From CAZMBI01 sp964564675 (lineage in GTDB: Bacteria; Pseudomonadota; Alphaproteobacteria; Rickettsiales; UBA3002), in the NCBI GenBank assembly GCA_964564675.1, contig CAZMBI010000009.1:22844-86843 (forward strand): a DNA stretch of 64,000 bases, in the 5' to 3' direction. The translations under genes were made by a program, and so were the position numbers. Positions within the stretch are counted from its first letter, which is position 1. Each line of letters begins with the position of its first letter. Under the pieces are notes generated by a model. That model saw nothing but the letters and a program-made list of their open reading frames with translations. It searched no databases and was not told where the DNA came from. Below, one piece after another: positions 35,082-43,888 of the stretch.

Positions 35082-36155
35082 ATGAACCTGGAGACCAAGC
35101 TCGAGCAATTGATCAAACGCCATGACGAGCTGCGCGACAAGCTCTCCAGCCAGCTTTCGGGCGGGGAATTCGGCAAAATGTCAAAAGAACTGGCGGAGCT
35201 GGCGCCGATTGTCGAAACCGCACTGGCGCTGAAAACCGCTAAGGCGGAGCTGGCCGATGCCGAAGCGCTGATTAAGGATAAGGCCACCGATGCGGATATG
35301 AAAGAGCTTGCCGAAGAGGAGCGTCAGCAGCTGCTCAAAATCATTCCGCGGCTGGAAAAGGATATCAAGCTCGCACTCGTGCCTAAGGACGAAGCCGATG
35401 AAAAAAACGTGATCCTGGAAGTGCGCGCCGGCACCGGCGGAGAAGAGGCGGCGCTGTTTGCCGCTGAGCTGTTTCGTATGTATCAGCGCTACGCCGAACA
35501 CAAAGGCTGGACGTTTGAAATCATGGAAGTCAATGACACCGGGCTCGGCGGGTTTAAGGAGGCGGTGGCCAACATTACCGGCCGCAGCGTTTTTGCGCAT
35601 CTCAAATATGAATCCGGCGTGCATCGCGTGCAGCGCGTGCCGGAGACCGAATCGGGCGGGCGGATCCATACCTCGGCGGCCACCGTGGCGGTGCTGCCCG
35701 AGGCCGAGGACGTGGATGTGGCCATCGAGGAGAAGGATTTGCGCATCGATGTCTTTCGCGCCAGCGGGCCGGGCGGGCAATCGGTGAACACGACGGACTC
35801 GGCGGTGCGGATCGTGCATATACCCACCGGCATTACCGTGCAGCAGCAGGATGAAAAATCACAGCATAAAAACAAAGCCAAGGCGATGAAGATTCTGCGC
35901 GCGCGGCTGTATGAAATCGAGCGCGAAAAAGCGATTCAGGAACGCGCCTCGGCGCGCAAGGGCATGGTCGGCTCGGGTGATCGCTCCGAGCGCATTCGCA
36001 CGTATAATTTCCCGCAAGGGCGCGTCACCGACCATCGCATCAACCTGACGTTGTATAAACTCAATGAAATTATCGCCGGCGATCTGGATGAGATGGTCTC
36101 GGTCCTTTCTACCGAAGAGCAGGCCGAGCGTCTGGCCGCCTTCGAGGGGGTATAG
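35082..36155 (+). CDS. prfA: Peptide chain release factor 1
   Basis: The 357-residue RF1 reads UAA and UAG stops. The GGQ motif is in SGPGGQSVNTTDSAVR, and the codon-recognition tripeptide region and C-terminal NFPQGRVTDHR are intact. GGQ is the substrate of PrmC, encoded immediately downstream. A TAGGAG site precedes the start. Confidence 0.97.
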   Translation: MNLETKLEQLIKRHDELRDKLSSQLSGGEFGKMSKELAELAPIVETALALKTAKAELADAEALIKDKATDADMKELAEEERQQLLKIIPRLEKDIKLALVPKDEADEKNVILEVRAGTGGEEAALFAAELFRMYQRYAEHKGWTFEIMEVNDTGLGGFKEAVANITGRSVFAHLKYESGVHRVQRVPETESGGRIHTSAATVAVLPEAEDVDVAIEEKDLRIDVFRASGPGGQSVNTTDSAVRIVHIPTGITVQQQDEKSQHKNKAKAMKILRARLYEIEREKAIQERASARKGMVGSGDRSERIRTYNFPQGRVTDHRINLTLYKLNEIIAGDLDEMVSVLSTEEQAERLAAFEGV

Positions 36156-36158
36156 CCC

Positions 36159-37070
36159 GTGCTGTCGCCCGAATCCGCCCATACGCCATCGGCGCACCGA
36201 GCCGCCGCCACCCTGGAAGTGACGCGGTTGCAAACGCTGTGGCAGCATATGAGCCAGCGGCTGCAATCGGCAGGCATTGCATCAGCGCGGCTTGATGCCA
36301 GGCTGCTGGTGCAGCATGCGCTGGGCATCAGCCATGAACAACTGATCGCCGAGGATGATCGGCGCGTGTTGCCGCATGAGGTGGCAACAATCGAGCGCTT
36401 GATGGTGCGCCGCCTGGCCCGCGAGCCGCTGGCGCAGATTATCGGACGCAAGGCGTTCTGGCGCGATGAGTTTATCGTCAGCGCTGACGTGCTCAGCCCG
36501 CGGCCGGAAAGCGAAACCCTGATTGACGGTCTGTTGCAGCATTGCCGTAACGAAGCCACCCCCGAGACGATCCTTGATTTCGGTACGGGCTCGGGCTGCC
36601 TGCTGCTCAGCCTGCTGCGGGAATATCCGCAGGCGCGCGGCATGGGCGTGGATATCAGCCCGGCGGCGCTGGCGGTTGCCCGGCAGAATGCGGTGCAACT
36701 GGGACTTGCCGGACGGGCGGAATTTCAGCAGGGCAATTGGGGCGAGACTTTACAAACCTCGTATGATATGATTATAAGTAATCCGCCATATATTGCTGAA
36801 TGTGATGTTTCGGCACTGGCCCCGGAAGTAGTGATGTATGAGCCTGAATGGGCGCTTACCGGTGGGCCAGACGGATTGGCTGCTTACCGAGCCTTATTAC
36901 CTCATCTGGCCCGTGCCTTAAAACCCGGCGGCATTGCCGCGATGGAGTGCGGCGAGGGCCAGGCGACTGCGGTAGCGGATCTGGCGGCACATAATGAATT
37001 GAGTCTCGTCACCGTGATGCCGGATTTACGCGGTATTCGCCGGGCGTTAATCATGCAATCTTCAACGTAA
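36159..37070 (+). CDS. prmC: Release factor glutamine methyltransferase
   Basis: The enzyme methylates the GGQ glutamine of RF1. Motif I is LDFGTGSGCLLLSLL and the catalytic NPPY is in IISNPPYIAECD. The GTG at 36159 gives 303 residues and lies three bases after prfA; an ATG at 36249 (273 residues) aligns better with the family's usual N-terminus. Both starts remain possible. Confidence 0.94.
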   Translation: MLSPESAHTPSAHRAAATLEVTRLQTLWQHMSQRLQSAGIASARLDARLLVQHALGISHEQLIAEDDRRVLPHEVATIERLMVRRLAREPLAQIIGRKAFWRDEFIVSADVLSPRPESETLIDGLLQHCRNEATPETILDFGTGSGCLLLSLLREYPQARGMGVDISPAALAVARQNAVQLGLAGRAEFQQGNWGETLQTSYDMIISNPPYIAECDVSALAPEVVMYEPEWALTGGPDGLAAYRALLPHLARALKPGGIAAMECGEGQATAVADLAAHNELSLVTVMPDLRGIRRALIMQSST

Positions 37071-37081
37071 GGGTTTCTTTC

Positions 37082-37588
37082 ATGCGTAAAAAATCGATGC
37101 AAAACGGCTCGAACCGTGGAAGTGGTAGCGGCGGTGGCCGCCATCAGCGCAGCAATAAATATCGCGGGCAGAACGGCGGCGGCGAGAACAACTCGCTGGC
37201 CCGCCAGAAAAAGCATGCGCTGACACAAAAGGAAAGGTTTCTGGGACTGGCGCGCGACGCGCTAACCAACGGCGACCGCGTGGAGGCGGAATATTACTAC
37301 CAGCATGTGGAGCATTATTCGCGCGTGGTGGGCGATATTATGGTCAAAGAGCAGCCGCGCACGCAGGCGGAAGAGGAACAGCCCGAGCCGGCGGATGCGT
37401 CAGCACCGGATGCGGCAAAACCCGATAGCGCGTCGGAAGAAGCGGCCCAAGGGCGAGCCAATGGCGGTAACGGGCGTGCGCATCAGACGCAGGCGGAAAG
37501 TGCCGGACACGAAGACGGTGCCGATATGATTCCGTTGCCCAACACGCTGTTTACCGAAGACGCCGAGGGCAACCGCGATTTAGCGTAA
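37082..37588 (+). CDS. DUF4167 domain protein
   Basis: The 168-residue protein has a basic Gly/Ser/Asn-rich N-terminus (about 1-45, RNA-binding in character) and the DUF4167 core (KERFLGLARDALTNGDRVEAEYYYQHVEHYSRVV, given here as positions about 48-81). The rest is acidic and disordered. The family is conserved in alphaproteobacteria downstream of prmC, as here, with no assigned role. It overlaps the convergent permease by nine bases. Confidence 0.88.
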   Translation: MRKKSMQNGSNRGSGSGGGRHQRSNKYRGQNGGGENNSLARQKKHALTQKERFLGLARDALTNGDRVEAEYYYQHVEHYSRVVGDIMVKEQPRTQAEEEQPEPADASAPDAAKPDSASEEAAQGRANGGNGRAHQTQAESAGHEDGADMIPLPNTLFTEDAEGNRDLA

Positions 37589-38350
37589 GAACAGATAAAG
37601 CGTCATGCCGGCGCCGTAGGCCACGATCAACCCCCGCAGCAGGGGTTGCGGTACCAGCCGGGACAACACGGCGCCATAATACCCGCCGATCAGCGCGCCG
37701 ATAAACAACACTGTGGCGACTGACCAGTCGACCATCCCCGAGGCGATGAATACCCCCGCTGAGACCAGATTGATGGCCAGCGCCACCGCCACCTTCAGGG
37801 CATTCATTTCATGAATGTGACGCATGCCCGCCAGTTCATACAGCGCGAGCATGACAATCCCCATGCCGGCGGCGAAAAACCCGCCATACAGGCCGATGAG
37901 AAACTGGCCAAGGCCGAGGCCCGCGCGCCGCGCGCAGCCGGGCGGCTGATGATGCGCCTGCTGTGGGCGCAGCCGGCGTATCGCATGCCCGCCAAAGGCG
38001 AACAGCAGCGTGGCCGCCAGCATCAGCCAGGGCACAAGATAGGCAAACGACTCGGCAAACACCGTCAATAATAGATAAGACCCGAGGATACTGCCCAGGG
38101 TGGCCAGCGCGATATAAAACGCCAAATGGTGACGGACGGACCGAAGTTCCCGGGCGAAGCCGATCACGCCGGAAAAGGAGGCCAGCGCAATGCCGACTTT
38201 ATTGGTGGTGTTGGCAACCAGCGGCGGCAGACCCAGCAGAATGAGAATGGGAAAACTCAAAAACGTGCCGCCGCCGGCGATGGAATTGACCGCCCCGGCG
38301 ATGATAGCGGCAGGCAGCAGCAAAAGGATGTCGGTTGCGGCTAGATCCAT
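37580..38350 (-). CDS. TauE/SafE-family permease (TSUP)
   Basis: The 256-residue protein is almost wholly hydrophobic, with seven or eight membrane segments, and has the TSUP signature near the start (AGAVNSIAGGGTFLSFP) and its inverted copy later (ALAINLVSAGVFI). Members export sulfite, sulfoacetate or other anions; the substrate here is unknown. Confidence 0.88.
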   Translation of the reverse strand: MDLAATDILLLLPAAIIAGAVNSIAGGGTFLSFPILILLGLPPLVANTTNKVGIALASFSGVIGFARELRSVRHHLAFYIALATLGSILGSYLLLTVFAESFAYLVPWLMLAATLLFAFGGHAIRRLRPQQAHHQPPGCARRAGLGLGQFLIGLYGGFFAAGMGIVMLALYELAGMRHIHEMNALKVAVALAINLVSAGVFIASGMVDWSVATVLFIGALIGGYYGAVLSRLVPQPLLRGLIVAYGAGMTLYLFLR

Positions 38351-38415
38351 TAACAGGCCGCCCTCATTGTGCGCCGCGCTCGCGCGGATAGGAACCGAGG
38401 GCGGGTGAGGGCGCG

Positions 38416-39378
38416 TTAATTGGCAAAATCAATGCCTTTTGCCGCACAGGCCGCCTGCAGCGTATTGCGCAGCAAACAGGCGATGGTCATTGGGCCGACC
38501 CCGCCGGGCACGGGCGTGATGGCGGCGGCTTTGGCGGCCACCGCATCGAAATCGACATCGCCGACGAGTTTGCCGTCGACCCTATTGATCCCGACATCGA
38601 TCACCACTGCGCCGTCTTTCACCCAGTCGGCGCGTACGATTTCCGGCTTGCCGATGGCGGCGACGAGAATATCGGCCCGGCGCGCCATAGCGGCGATATC
38701 CGTGGTCCGCGAATGGCAGATGGTAACGGTGGCGTTGGCGCTTAGCAGCAATTGCGCCATCGGTTTGCCGACAATGTTTGAACGGCCGAGCACGACAGCG
38801 TGGAGGCCTGAGAGGTCTGTGCGCCCCCACCCTAACCCTCCCCCGTAAACGGGGGAGGGAACCGTCCCCTCCCCCCCTTTAGGGGGAGAGGATGGGAGGG
38901 GGGCCTGCTTAGAAATGACGTCGCTGATCAGCATCAAACAGCCCAGCGGCGTGCAGGAGATAAGTGCATCCGGCTGGCCGGTGACCAGCTTGCCGACATT
39001 GGCCACATGAAACCCGTCGACATCCTTGGCGGGGGCAATTGCGCCGATCACGGTGTGGGTGTCGATATGGGCGGGCAGGGGCAGCTGGACCAGAATGCCG
39101 TGCACCTCGGAGTTGTGATTAAACGCATCAATCTGCGCCAGCAGCGATTTCTGCGAGATAGTGTCCGGAAAATGGGCCTCAAACGAGCGCATGCCGACTT
39201 CCGCCGTCTTCGCCTTTTTATTGCGTACATAGACTTCGCTCGCCGGATTATCGCCCACCAGAATAACGGCGAGGCCGGGCGTGAGCTCGTGTTCATCCTT
39301 AAGTTTCCGGGTTTTATAGGCAATTCGCTCGCGCAGTGCCGCCGCGACCGCCTTGCCGTCAATCACTTGCTGAGTCAT
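38416..39378 (-). CDS. folD: Methylenetetrahydrofolate dehydrogenase/cyclohydrolase with in-frame repeat insertion
   Basis: FolD interconverts one-carbon forms of tetrahydrofolate. EVYVRNKKAKTAEVGM, QLPLPAHID, GFHVANVGKL and GRSNIVGKPMAQLLL are conserved. Between CTPLGCLMLISDV and DLSGLHAVV about 35 extra residues come from a GC-rich hairpin pair (38824-38907), just before the NADP-binding Rossmann unit. I chose the ATG at 39378 (320 aa); a GTG two codons earlier is also open. The family is usually 285-300 aa, so the excess matches the insertion. Confidence 0.93.
   Translation of the reverse strand: MTQQVIDGKAVAAALRERIAYKTRKLKDEHELTPGLAVILVGDNPASEVYVRNKKAKTAEVGMRSFEAHFPDTISQKSLLAQIDAFNHNSEVHGILVQLPLPAHIDTHTVIGAIAPAKDVDGFHVANVGKLVTGQPDALISCTPLGCLMLISDVISKQAPLPSSPPKGGEGTVPSPVYGGGLGWGRTDLSGLHAVVLGRSNIVGKPMAQLLLSANATVTICHSRTTDIAAMARRADILVAAIGKPEIVRADWVKDGAVVIDVGINRVDGKLVGDVDFDAVAAKAAAITPVPGGVGPMTIACLLRNTLQAACAAKGIDFAN
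38824..38907. repeat. GC-rich hairpin repeat pair inside folD
   Basis: CCCTCCCCCGT/ACGGGGGAGGG (38836-38859) is a perfect 11-base inverted repeat; a second C-rich/G-rich hairpin follows (38865-38900). The preceding CCCCCACCCTAA is shared with 23123. The A-T to G-C swap at the loop-closing pair relative to 23123-23159 preserves pairing. Confidence 0.88.
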
Positions 39379-39390
39379 GTTCACACCGAA

Positions 39391-39424
39391 TTGTCATCGA
39401 ATCGTCATGCCTTTATGCTACACT
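39391..39424 (+). promoter_or_regulatory. PhoB-like direct-repeat box plus extended -10
   Basis: TTGTCAT-CGAA-TCGTCAT (39391-39408) gives TCAT at 39394 and 39405. Ten bases later comes TACACT (39419-39424) preceded by TGC, an extended -10. The 16 bases TGTCATCGAATCGTCA recur exactly at 59938-59953. The site lies in the gap between folD and the divergent HD-domain gene and is oriented toward the latter. Confidence 0.6.
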
Positions 39425-39479
39425 TTATGGCATATGCATAGGCTTTTACCAACCCGGAACAGTACGCGAGACACAAAAA

Positions 39480-40832
39480 ATGGCCACAGCAGACGATGAA
39501 GACGGTAAACTGTCATTACGCTATTTCGGGACGGATGATTATCAGAGGTTTCAGCCCGGCACAACGCTTGTGAGGGCGGCGTTTAAGCTGTTAAAAGAGA
39601 GCACCGGAAACGTAACCCGGCAGAGTAAACAAGCTAGTTTTCCCGCCTATTCGCATCAGGTCATGGTGCGTGACATTCTTAATATGGCTGAGCAGAGTGA
39701 TTATCGCAAACAGCGGTATGGGCAGGTCATGAAAGCGGCTGCACTCTTGCATGATGTAATTGAAGACGATGAAGAATTAAAAGCAATCCATCATCAATGT
39801 AAGAATGATCAGGATTATAAACAACATCCCAAAGAAACCGAAGCCCGTTATTTAGACAAGGCAGGCTATAAATTAAGAGAATGGTTAGACGAAGCATTCG
39901 ATGAATCCCTTAAGATACAGGCTCATAATAAGTCTGAAAGAGGCGAAGAGGAAGAAGATGGCCTAGCAAGAGTAGAGATTTCATGGGATGAGAAGCGCCA
40001 AAATATCGATGAGGTGGTTTCGCTCTGCAAAGAGCTAACCAACCCGATTAATCTGCCCAAGCGCTTCGGGCAGGTCGATAAGGCGCAACACTTAAGCCAC
40101 GATGCCGGCTTGATCAAAATTGTCGATCAGATCGCCTCCGTCGTCGATCACATCATGCAGCCAGAAGAACCCGGCAATAAAACCAAATTACTGGCATGGC
40201 GTAATAAGGCCCGCGATGTGGTCACCGCCATCGCGCGCCGGCACCCGGATCTCGAAATGTGGGCGAATATTTACCGCGAAGTGGACGATTATGACCGAAA
40301 CATCATTCTGGCCGGCGAAGGGTCTAGGCAGGCTAAGAAATACAGAGAACAATTTCGTTTCAACGAGATGATAGACAAAGCGGCGCAGAAAGAGCGCGGC
40401 GTTACCCTGCAAGAAATAACTGAGGAAACAGCCGGGTGTTATAGCCTTCAGTTGAATGATAAAGGCAAGGTGACCAATTTTAGTCTGCTAGTCAGGCCGG
40501 ATCTATCCTCCGAAGATGAAAGGGATGAAAAAGCCTCCAAAGATAAAAGGAACGAAACAGCCATTACGTTTGTGAATAATCTGGAAACGCAGGTAACGGG
40601 GGAGAGAGTCGAGCCGACCAAACATTATGTAGTTACTGGCGATTTGCATCGCAGCGCGGGCAATCACATCTGGCAGATGCGAATATCTCCGCCGATGGAT
40701 TGGCAACAATTCCAGCAAATAGCCGATGACACCAAGGCGATTCCGCAAACCTTGAAGCTTCAGGCTAACCGTATGTTAGCGCAACGCGCTCAGGACTCAG
40801 GCCGCAGCCCCGGGAACCCCCCGGGTCGTTGA
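39480..40832 (+). CDS. HD-domain protein, possible small alarmone hydrolase
   Basis: The 450-residue protein (start MATADDEDGK) contains an HD metal site in the RelA/SpoT/MESH1 order: His59 (YSHQ), His91-Asp92 with Glu95-Asp96 (ALLHDVIEDDEE), and Asp216 in AGLIKIVDQIAS, preceded by the MESH1-like stretch KAQHLSHDAG. This suggests hydrolysis of (p)ppGpp or a related nucleotide. An insertion of about 60 charged residues separates the halves, and the C-terminal 200 residues match nothing I know. There is no synthetase or TGS domain. The last 36 bases overlap the FNR gene. Confidence 0.78.
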   Translation: MATADDEDGKLSLRYFGTDDYQRFQPGTTLVRAAFKLLKESTGNVTRQSKQASFPAYSHQVMVRDILNMAEQSDYRKQRYGQVMKAAALLHDVIEDDEELKAIHHQCKNDQDYKQHPKETEARYLDKAGYKLREWLDEAFDESLKIQAHNKSERGEEEEDGLARVEISWDEKRQNIDEVVSLCKELTNPINLPKRFGQVDKAQHLSHDAGLIKIVDQIASVVDHIMQPEEPGNKTKLLAWRNKARDVVTAIARRHPDLEMWANIYREVDDYDRNIILAGEGSRQAKKYREQFRFNEMIDKAAQKERGVTLQEITEETAGCYSLQLNDKGKVTNFSLLVRPDLSSEDERDEKASKDKRNETAITFVNNLETQVTGERVEPTKHYVVTGDLHRSAGNHIWQMRISPPMDWQQFQQIADDTKAIPQTLKLQANRMLAQRAQDSGRSPGNPPGR

Positions 40833-41906
40833 ATATTCGAAATGATAGGGCGTATCGGGATAGACGAGCTCGCGGATGGCATGCGCCGCCATGGCTGCTT
40901 CCGAAAAGCCGCATAAAATCAGCTTGAGCTTTTTGTCATAGGTGGCGATGTCGCCGATGGCGAAGATGCCCGGCGTACCCGTCTCGCAGGTGGCCGGATT
41001 CACCTGAATATGATTCATGTGCAGATTGAGCCCCCAGTCGGCAATCGGGCCGAGATCCATCGACAGGCCGTAAAACGGTAACAGATAATCAGCGCCGAGC
41101 ACCTTCTGTTCGCCGTCCAGCGTGGAAACCACCACACCGGAGAGCTGTCCGTTCTCCCCTTCCAGCCCGGCCAGTTGGTAGGGCACCACCAGTTCGATAT
41201 CACCGGCGCCGATCAGCGTATGCATCTGGGCGACGGATTCCGGCATGGCGCGGAATTTCTCACGCCGGTGTACGACATAGCAGGCGGCGGCTTCCGGCGC
41301 TAAAATGTTCGCCCAGTCGATCGCCGAATCACCGCCACCGGCGATCACGATGCGCTTACCTTTGAATTCATCCCTGCGGGTGACGAGATAGCGCACCGCG
41401 CCGCTAGCCTCAAACGCGTCCAGCCCTTCCAGCGGCGGCCGGTTGGGGCCGAACGCGCCGCAGCCGGCGGCGATCAGAATCGCTTTCGCCCGGATGACGG
41501 TGCCAGCGGAGGTGGTAAGCTGCCAGCCGCCGGTCGTACTTTCGCCCTTACCCGAAAGGGCAGAGCCGCCGGCGGTGAAGCCGGTGCTGTCTGCTTCCTT
41601 CGGGAGAGCGCATTTTTCGATTTCCACGACCTGCTGGCCCAGATGATAGGTTGGCGTGAAGGGCGCGGCCTGGGCATGCAACTGCTTGACGAGATCCTGC
41701 GCGTCAATCGCCGGATAGCCGGGAATGTCGTAAATCGGCTTTTCTGGATACAGCGCGGCGCACTGTCCGCCCACACTGTCCAGCGCATCGATGACGTGAG
41801 CATTGATATGCAGCATGCCCAGTTCAAACACGGCGAACAGCCCGACCGGTCCGGCGCCGATAATCGCCACATCAGTGGTGTGAATCGTTTTCATATGGGT
41901 AGACAT
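40797..41906 (-). CDS. Ferredoxin/flavodoxin-NADP reductase, TrxR-like
   Basis: The 369-residue flavoprotein has the FAD motif IIGAGPVGLFAVFELG and the NADP motif IVIAGGGDSAIDWA, lacks a redox-active CxxC pair, and ends in the aromatic-containing tail of TrxR-like FNRs. It would pass electrons between NADPH and ferredoxin for biosynthesis or iron-sulfur enzymes such as IspG. About 25 residues between QQVVEIEK and WQLTTSAG (coded about 41525-41610) look like an extra insertion. Confidence 0.9.
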   Translation of the reverse strand: MSTHMKTIHTTDVAIIGAGPVGLFAVFELGMLHINAHVIDALDSVGGQCAALYPEKPIYDIPGYPAIDAQDLVKQLHAQAAPFTPTYHLGQQVVEIEKCALPKEADSTGFTAGGSALSGKGESTTGGWQLTTSAGTVIRAKAILIAAGCGAFGPNRPPLEGLDAFEASGAVRYLVTRRDEFKGKRIVIAGGGDSAIDWANILAPEAAACYVVHRREKFRAMPESVAQMHTLIGAGDIELVVPYQLAGLEGENGQLSGVVVSTLDGEQKVLGADYLLPFYGLSMDLGPIADWGLNLHMNHIQVNPATCETGTPGIFAIGDIATYDKKLKLILCGFSEAAMAAHAIRELVYPDTPYHFEYSTTRGVPGAAA

Positions 41907-41950
41907 AGGTGTTGTGTGTTATAGTATCAATAAAAAGATACGAAAGACTC

Positions 41951-43702
41951 ATGACAGAAGACACCGCCTATCCCTGGTTAGCCCATTATCCCGAGGGAAT
42001 TAAATGGGATGTGCAAATTGAAGCGCAGCCGCTTTACAGCATAGTGGAAACGGCGGCGCGTCTGTATCCGGATAAGGTGGCGGTCGATTTTCTGGGCAAG
42101 GCCTATACCTATCGCGGTTTGTCGGACATGATCGACCGGGTGGCCAATGGCCTGCGCGCCATCGGCGTACAAAAGGAAACGCGCGTCGGACTGTTTCTGC
42201 CTAACTGTCCGCAATATGTCATCGCTTATTACGCCATTCTCAAAGCCGGCGGCACCGTGGTCAATTTCAACCCGCTTTATTCCGAACATGAGGTGCGCCA
42301 CCAGATCGAAGATTCGCAGGTCGAGATCATGTTCACGCTCAACCTGCGGAATTTATATCCGAAACTCAGGCCGTTTATCGGCACCTCCTGCCTGCGCAAG
42401 GTGGTGGTCGGTTATTTTCAGGAGGCGCTGCCGCCGATGAAGGCAGCGCTTTATACAGTGACCAAGGCCAAAGAACTCTATGTGCCGCCGCGTAACGACT
42501 ATCATGTGACATTCAATGAGCTGCTGGCGCACGAGCCGATAGCCGCAGACGATTTGCTGCCCATTTTACCCAATGAGCACATGGCAGTGCTGCAATATAC
42601 CGGCGGCACGACGGGGACGCCTAAAGGCGCGATCCTCACCCACGGCAACCTGTATGTGAACTGCGTGCAGTCAACCATGTGGATGCAGGGGCTGGAAACG
42701 GGTGAAGAAACGGTGCTGGCCGTCATTCCGTTTTTTCATGTGTTCTCGATGACGGTGGCGCTAAACCTCGCGATTCATAACTGCTTTACCATCATTCCGC
42801 ACCCGCGGTTTGATATGAAGATGATTCTAAACGATATTCAAAACAAAAAGCCGACCCTGTTTCCGGGTGTTTCCACCCTTTATGCGACGATTAACAATAA
42901 CCCGAACCTGGAAAAATACGATTTAAGCTCGATCAAGATGTGCATCTCCGGTGGCGGGCCGCTGCCTTTGGAGGTCAAGCAGCGCTTTGAGCAGCTGACC
43001 CAGTGCCGCCTGGTGGAAGGCTACGGGCTGACCGAGGCCTCGCCGGTGACGCATTGTAATCCGCTGGCCCCCTCGCTAACCCTCCCTCTTAAGGAGGAGG
43101 GAAGTGGCGACGCAGACACTGTGGAAGGAGGGGCTAGGGGATCGATCGGCCTGCCGCTGCCGGGTACCATCGTCGAGATTATCGATAAGGAAGACAAGGC
43201 AACGCTAATGTCAGCCGGGGAAATCGGCGAAATCTGTATCCGCGGGCCGCAGGTAATGAAAGGCTATTTTAACCAGCCGGAGGAAAGCGCCAATGTCATG
43301 CGCAACGGGCGGCTGCATACCGGGGATCTGGGCTATCTCGACGCGCGCGGTTATTGCTATGTGGTCGACCGTCTGAAGGAAATGATTATTGTCGGCGGGT
43401 ATAACGTCTATCCGCGCAACGTCGAGGAGATCATCTATCAGCATGAAGCGGTGGCCGAATGCGCAGTGGTCGGGATCAAGCACGAAAGCCGCGGCGAGAT
43501 GATTAAAGCCTTTGTGGTGCTGCGCGAAGGCCATGAGCCGAGCGAGCATGATCTCAAGGAGTTTCTGCGCCCGCGCATGACGCGCTATGCCGTGCCGCAT
43601 GCGGTGGAATTCCGCGAGGAATTGCCCAAATCGAATATCGGCAAAATCTTGAAAAAAGAGCTGGTCAAAGAGGAGCAGGAGAAGCAGTCGTCATCAAGCT
43701 GA
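41951..43702 (+). CDS. fadD: Long-chain fatty acid-CoA ligase with in-frame repeat insertion
   Basis: The 583-residue AMP-forming ligase activates fatty acids for beta-oxidation. The P-loop QYTGGTTGTPKGA, VEGYGLTEASPVT, TGDLGYLD and the catalytic lysine in SNIGKILKKEL are complete. Between THCNPLAPS and GSIGLPLPGT about 20 extra residues come from a hairpin-type repeat (43080-43101 and flanks). An ATG at 41951 is the likely start. It heads a beta-oxidation cluster with the next three enzymes. Confidence 0.93.
   Translation: MTEDTAYPWLAHYPEGIKWDVQIEAQPLYSIVETAARLYPDKVAVDFLGKAYTYRGLSDMIDRVANGLRAIGVQKETRVGLFLPNCPQYVIAYYAILKAGGTVVNFNPLYSEHEVRHQIEDSQVEIMFTLNLRNLYPKLRPFIGTSCLRKVVVGYFQEALPPMKAALYTVTKAKELYVPPRNDYHVTFNELLAHEPIAADDLLPILPNEHMAVLQYTGGTTGTPKGAILTHGNLYVNCVQSTMWMQGLETGEETVLAVIPFFHVFSMTVALNLAIHNCFTIIPHPRFDMKMILNDIQNKKPTLFPGVSTLYATINNNPNLEKYDLSSIKMCISGGGPLPLEVKQRFEQLTQCRLVEGYGLTEASPVTHCNPLAPSLTLPLKEEGSGDADTVEGGARGSIGLPLPGTIVEIIDKEDKATLMSAGEIGEICIRGPQVMKGYFNQPEESANVMRNGRLHTGDLGYLDARGYCYVVDRLKEMIIVGGYNVYPRNVEEIIYQHEAVAECAVVGIKHESRGEMIKAFVVLREGHEPSEHDLKEFLRPRMTRYAVPHAVEFREELPKSNIGKILKKELVKEEQEKQSSSS
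43080..43101. repeat. Hairpin repeat inside the acyl-CoA ligase gene
   Basis: CCCTCCCTCTT and AAGGAGGAGGG form an imperfect inverted repeat preceded by CGCTAA, the same context (CTAACCCTCCC) as the copies at 23123 and 38824. A further G-rich segment ends near 43140. The reading frame is kept. Confidence 0.75.
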
Positions 43703-43724
43703 TATGTGATGACAGCGGGAGCAT

Positions 43725-43761
43725 AATAAAATACCGGGACCGCCGATTTCGGGATTTTATT
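43725..43761 (+). terminator. Hairpin with A/T-rich base after the acyl-CoA ligase
   Basis: AATAAAAT (43725-43732) and ATTTTATT (43754-43761) are perfectly complementary and enclose CCGG/CGGG pairs after one mismatch. A bidirectional intrinsic terminator would look like this. It lies 22 bases after the ligase stop. Confidence 0.55.
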
Positions 43762-43800
43762 GTGTCGGCATCGCGAGTATAATCTTTAAAAAAAACCGCG

Positions 43801-43866
43801 TCATTCCTGCGTAAGCAGGAACCCCGGCGCGATCATTTGCTGGATTCCCGCTGGCGCGGGAATCAT
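43801..43866. repeat. Interspersed TTCCTGC/GGATTCCCGC double-hairpin repeat
   Basis: Two hairpins, TTCCTGC-gtaa-GCAGGAA (43804-43821) and GATTCCCGC-tggc-GCGGGAATC (43843-43864), are bounded by TCATT and AATCATGA. This matches the widespread proteobacterial repeat TCATTCCCGCG...CGCGGGAATCCAG, commonly intergenic. One copy is seen in the window, between the ligase and the thiolase. Confidence 0.8.
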
Positions 43867-43888
43867 GAATCTACGATAGGGAGAAACT

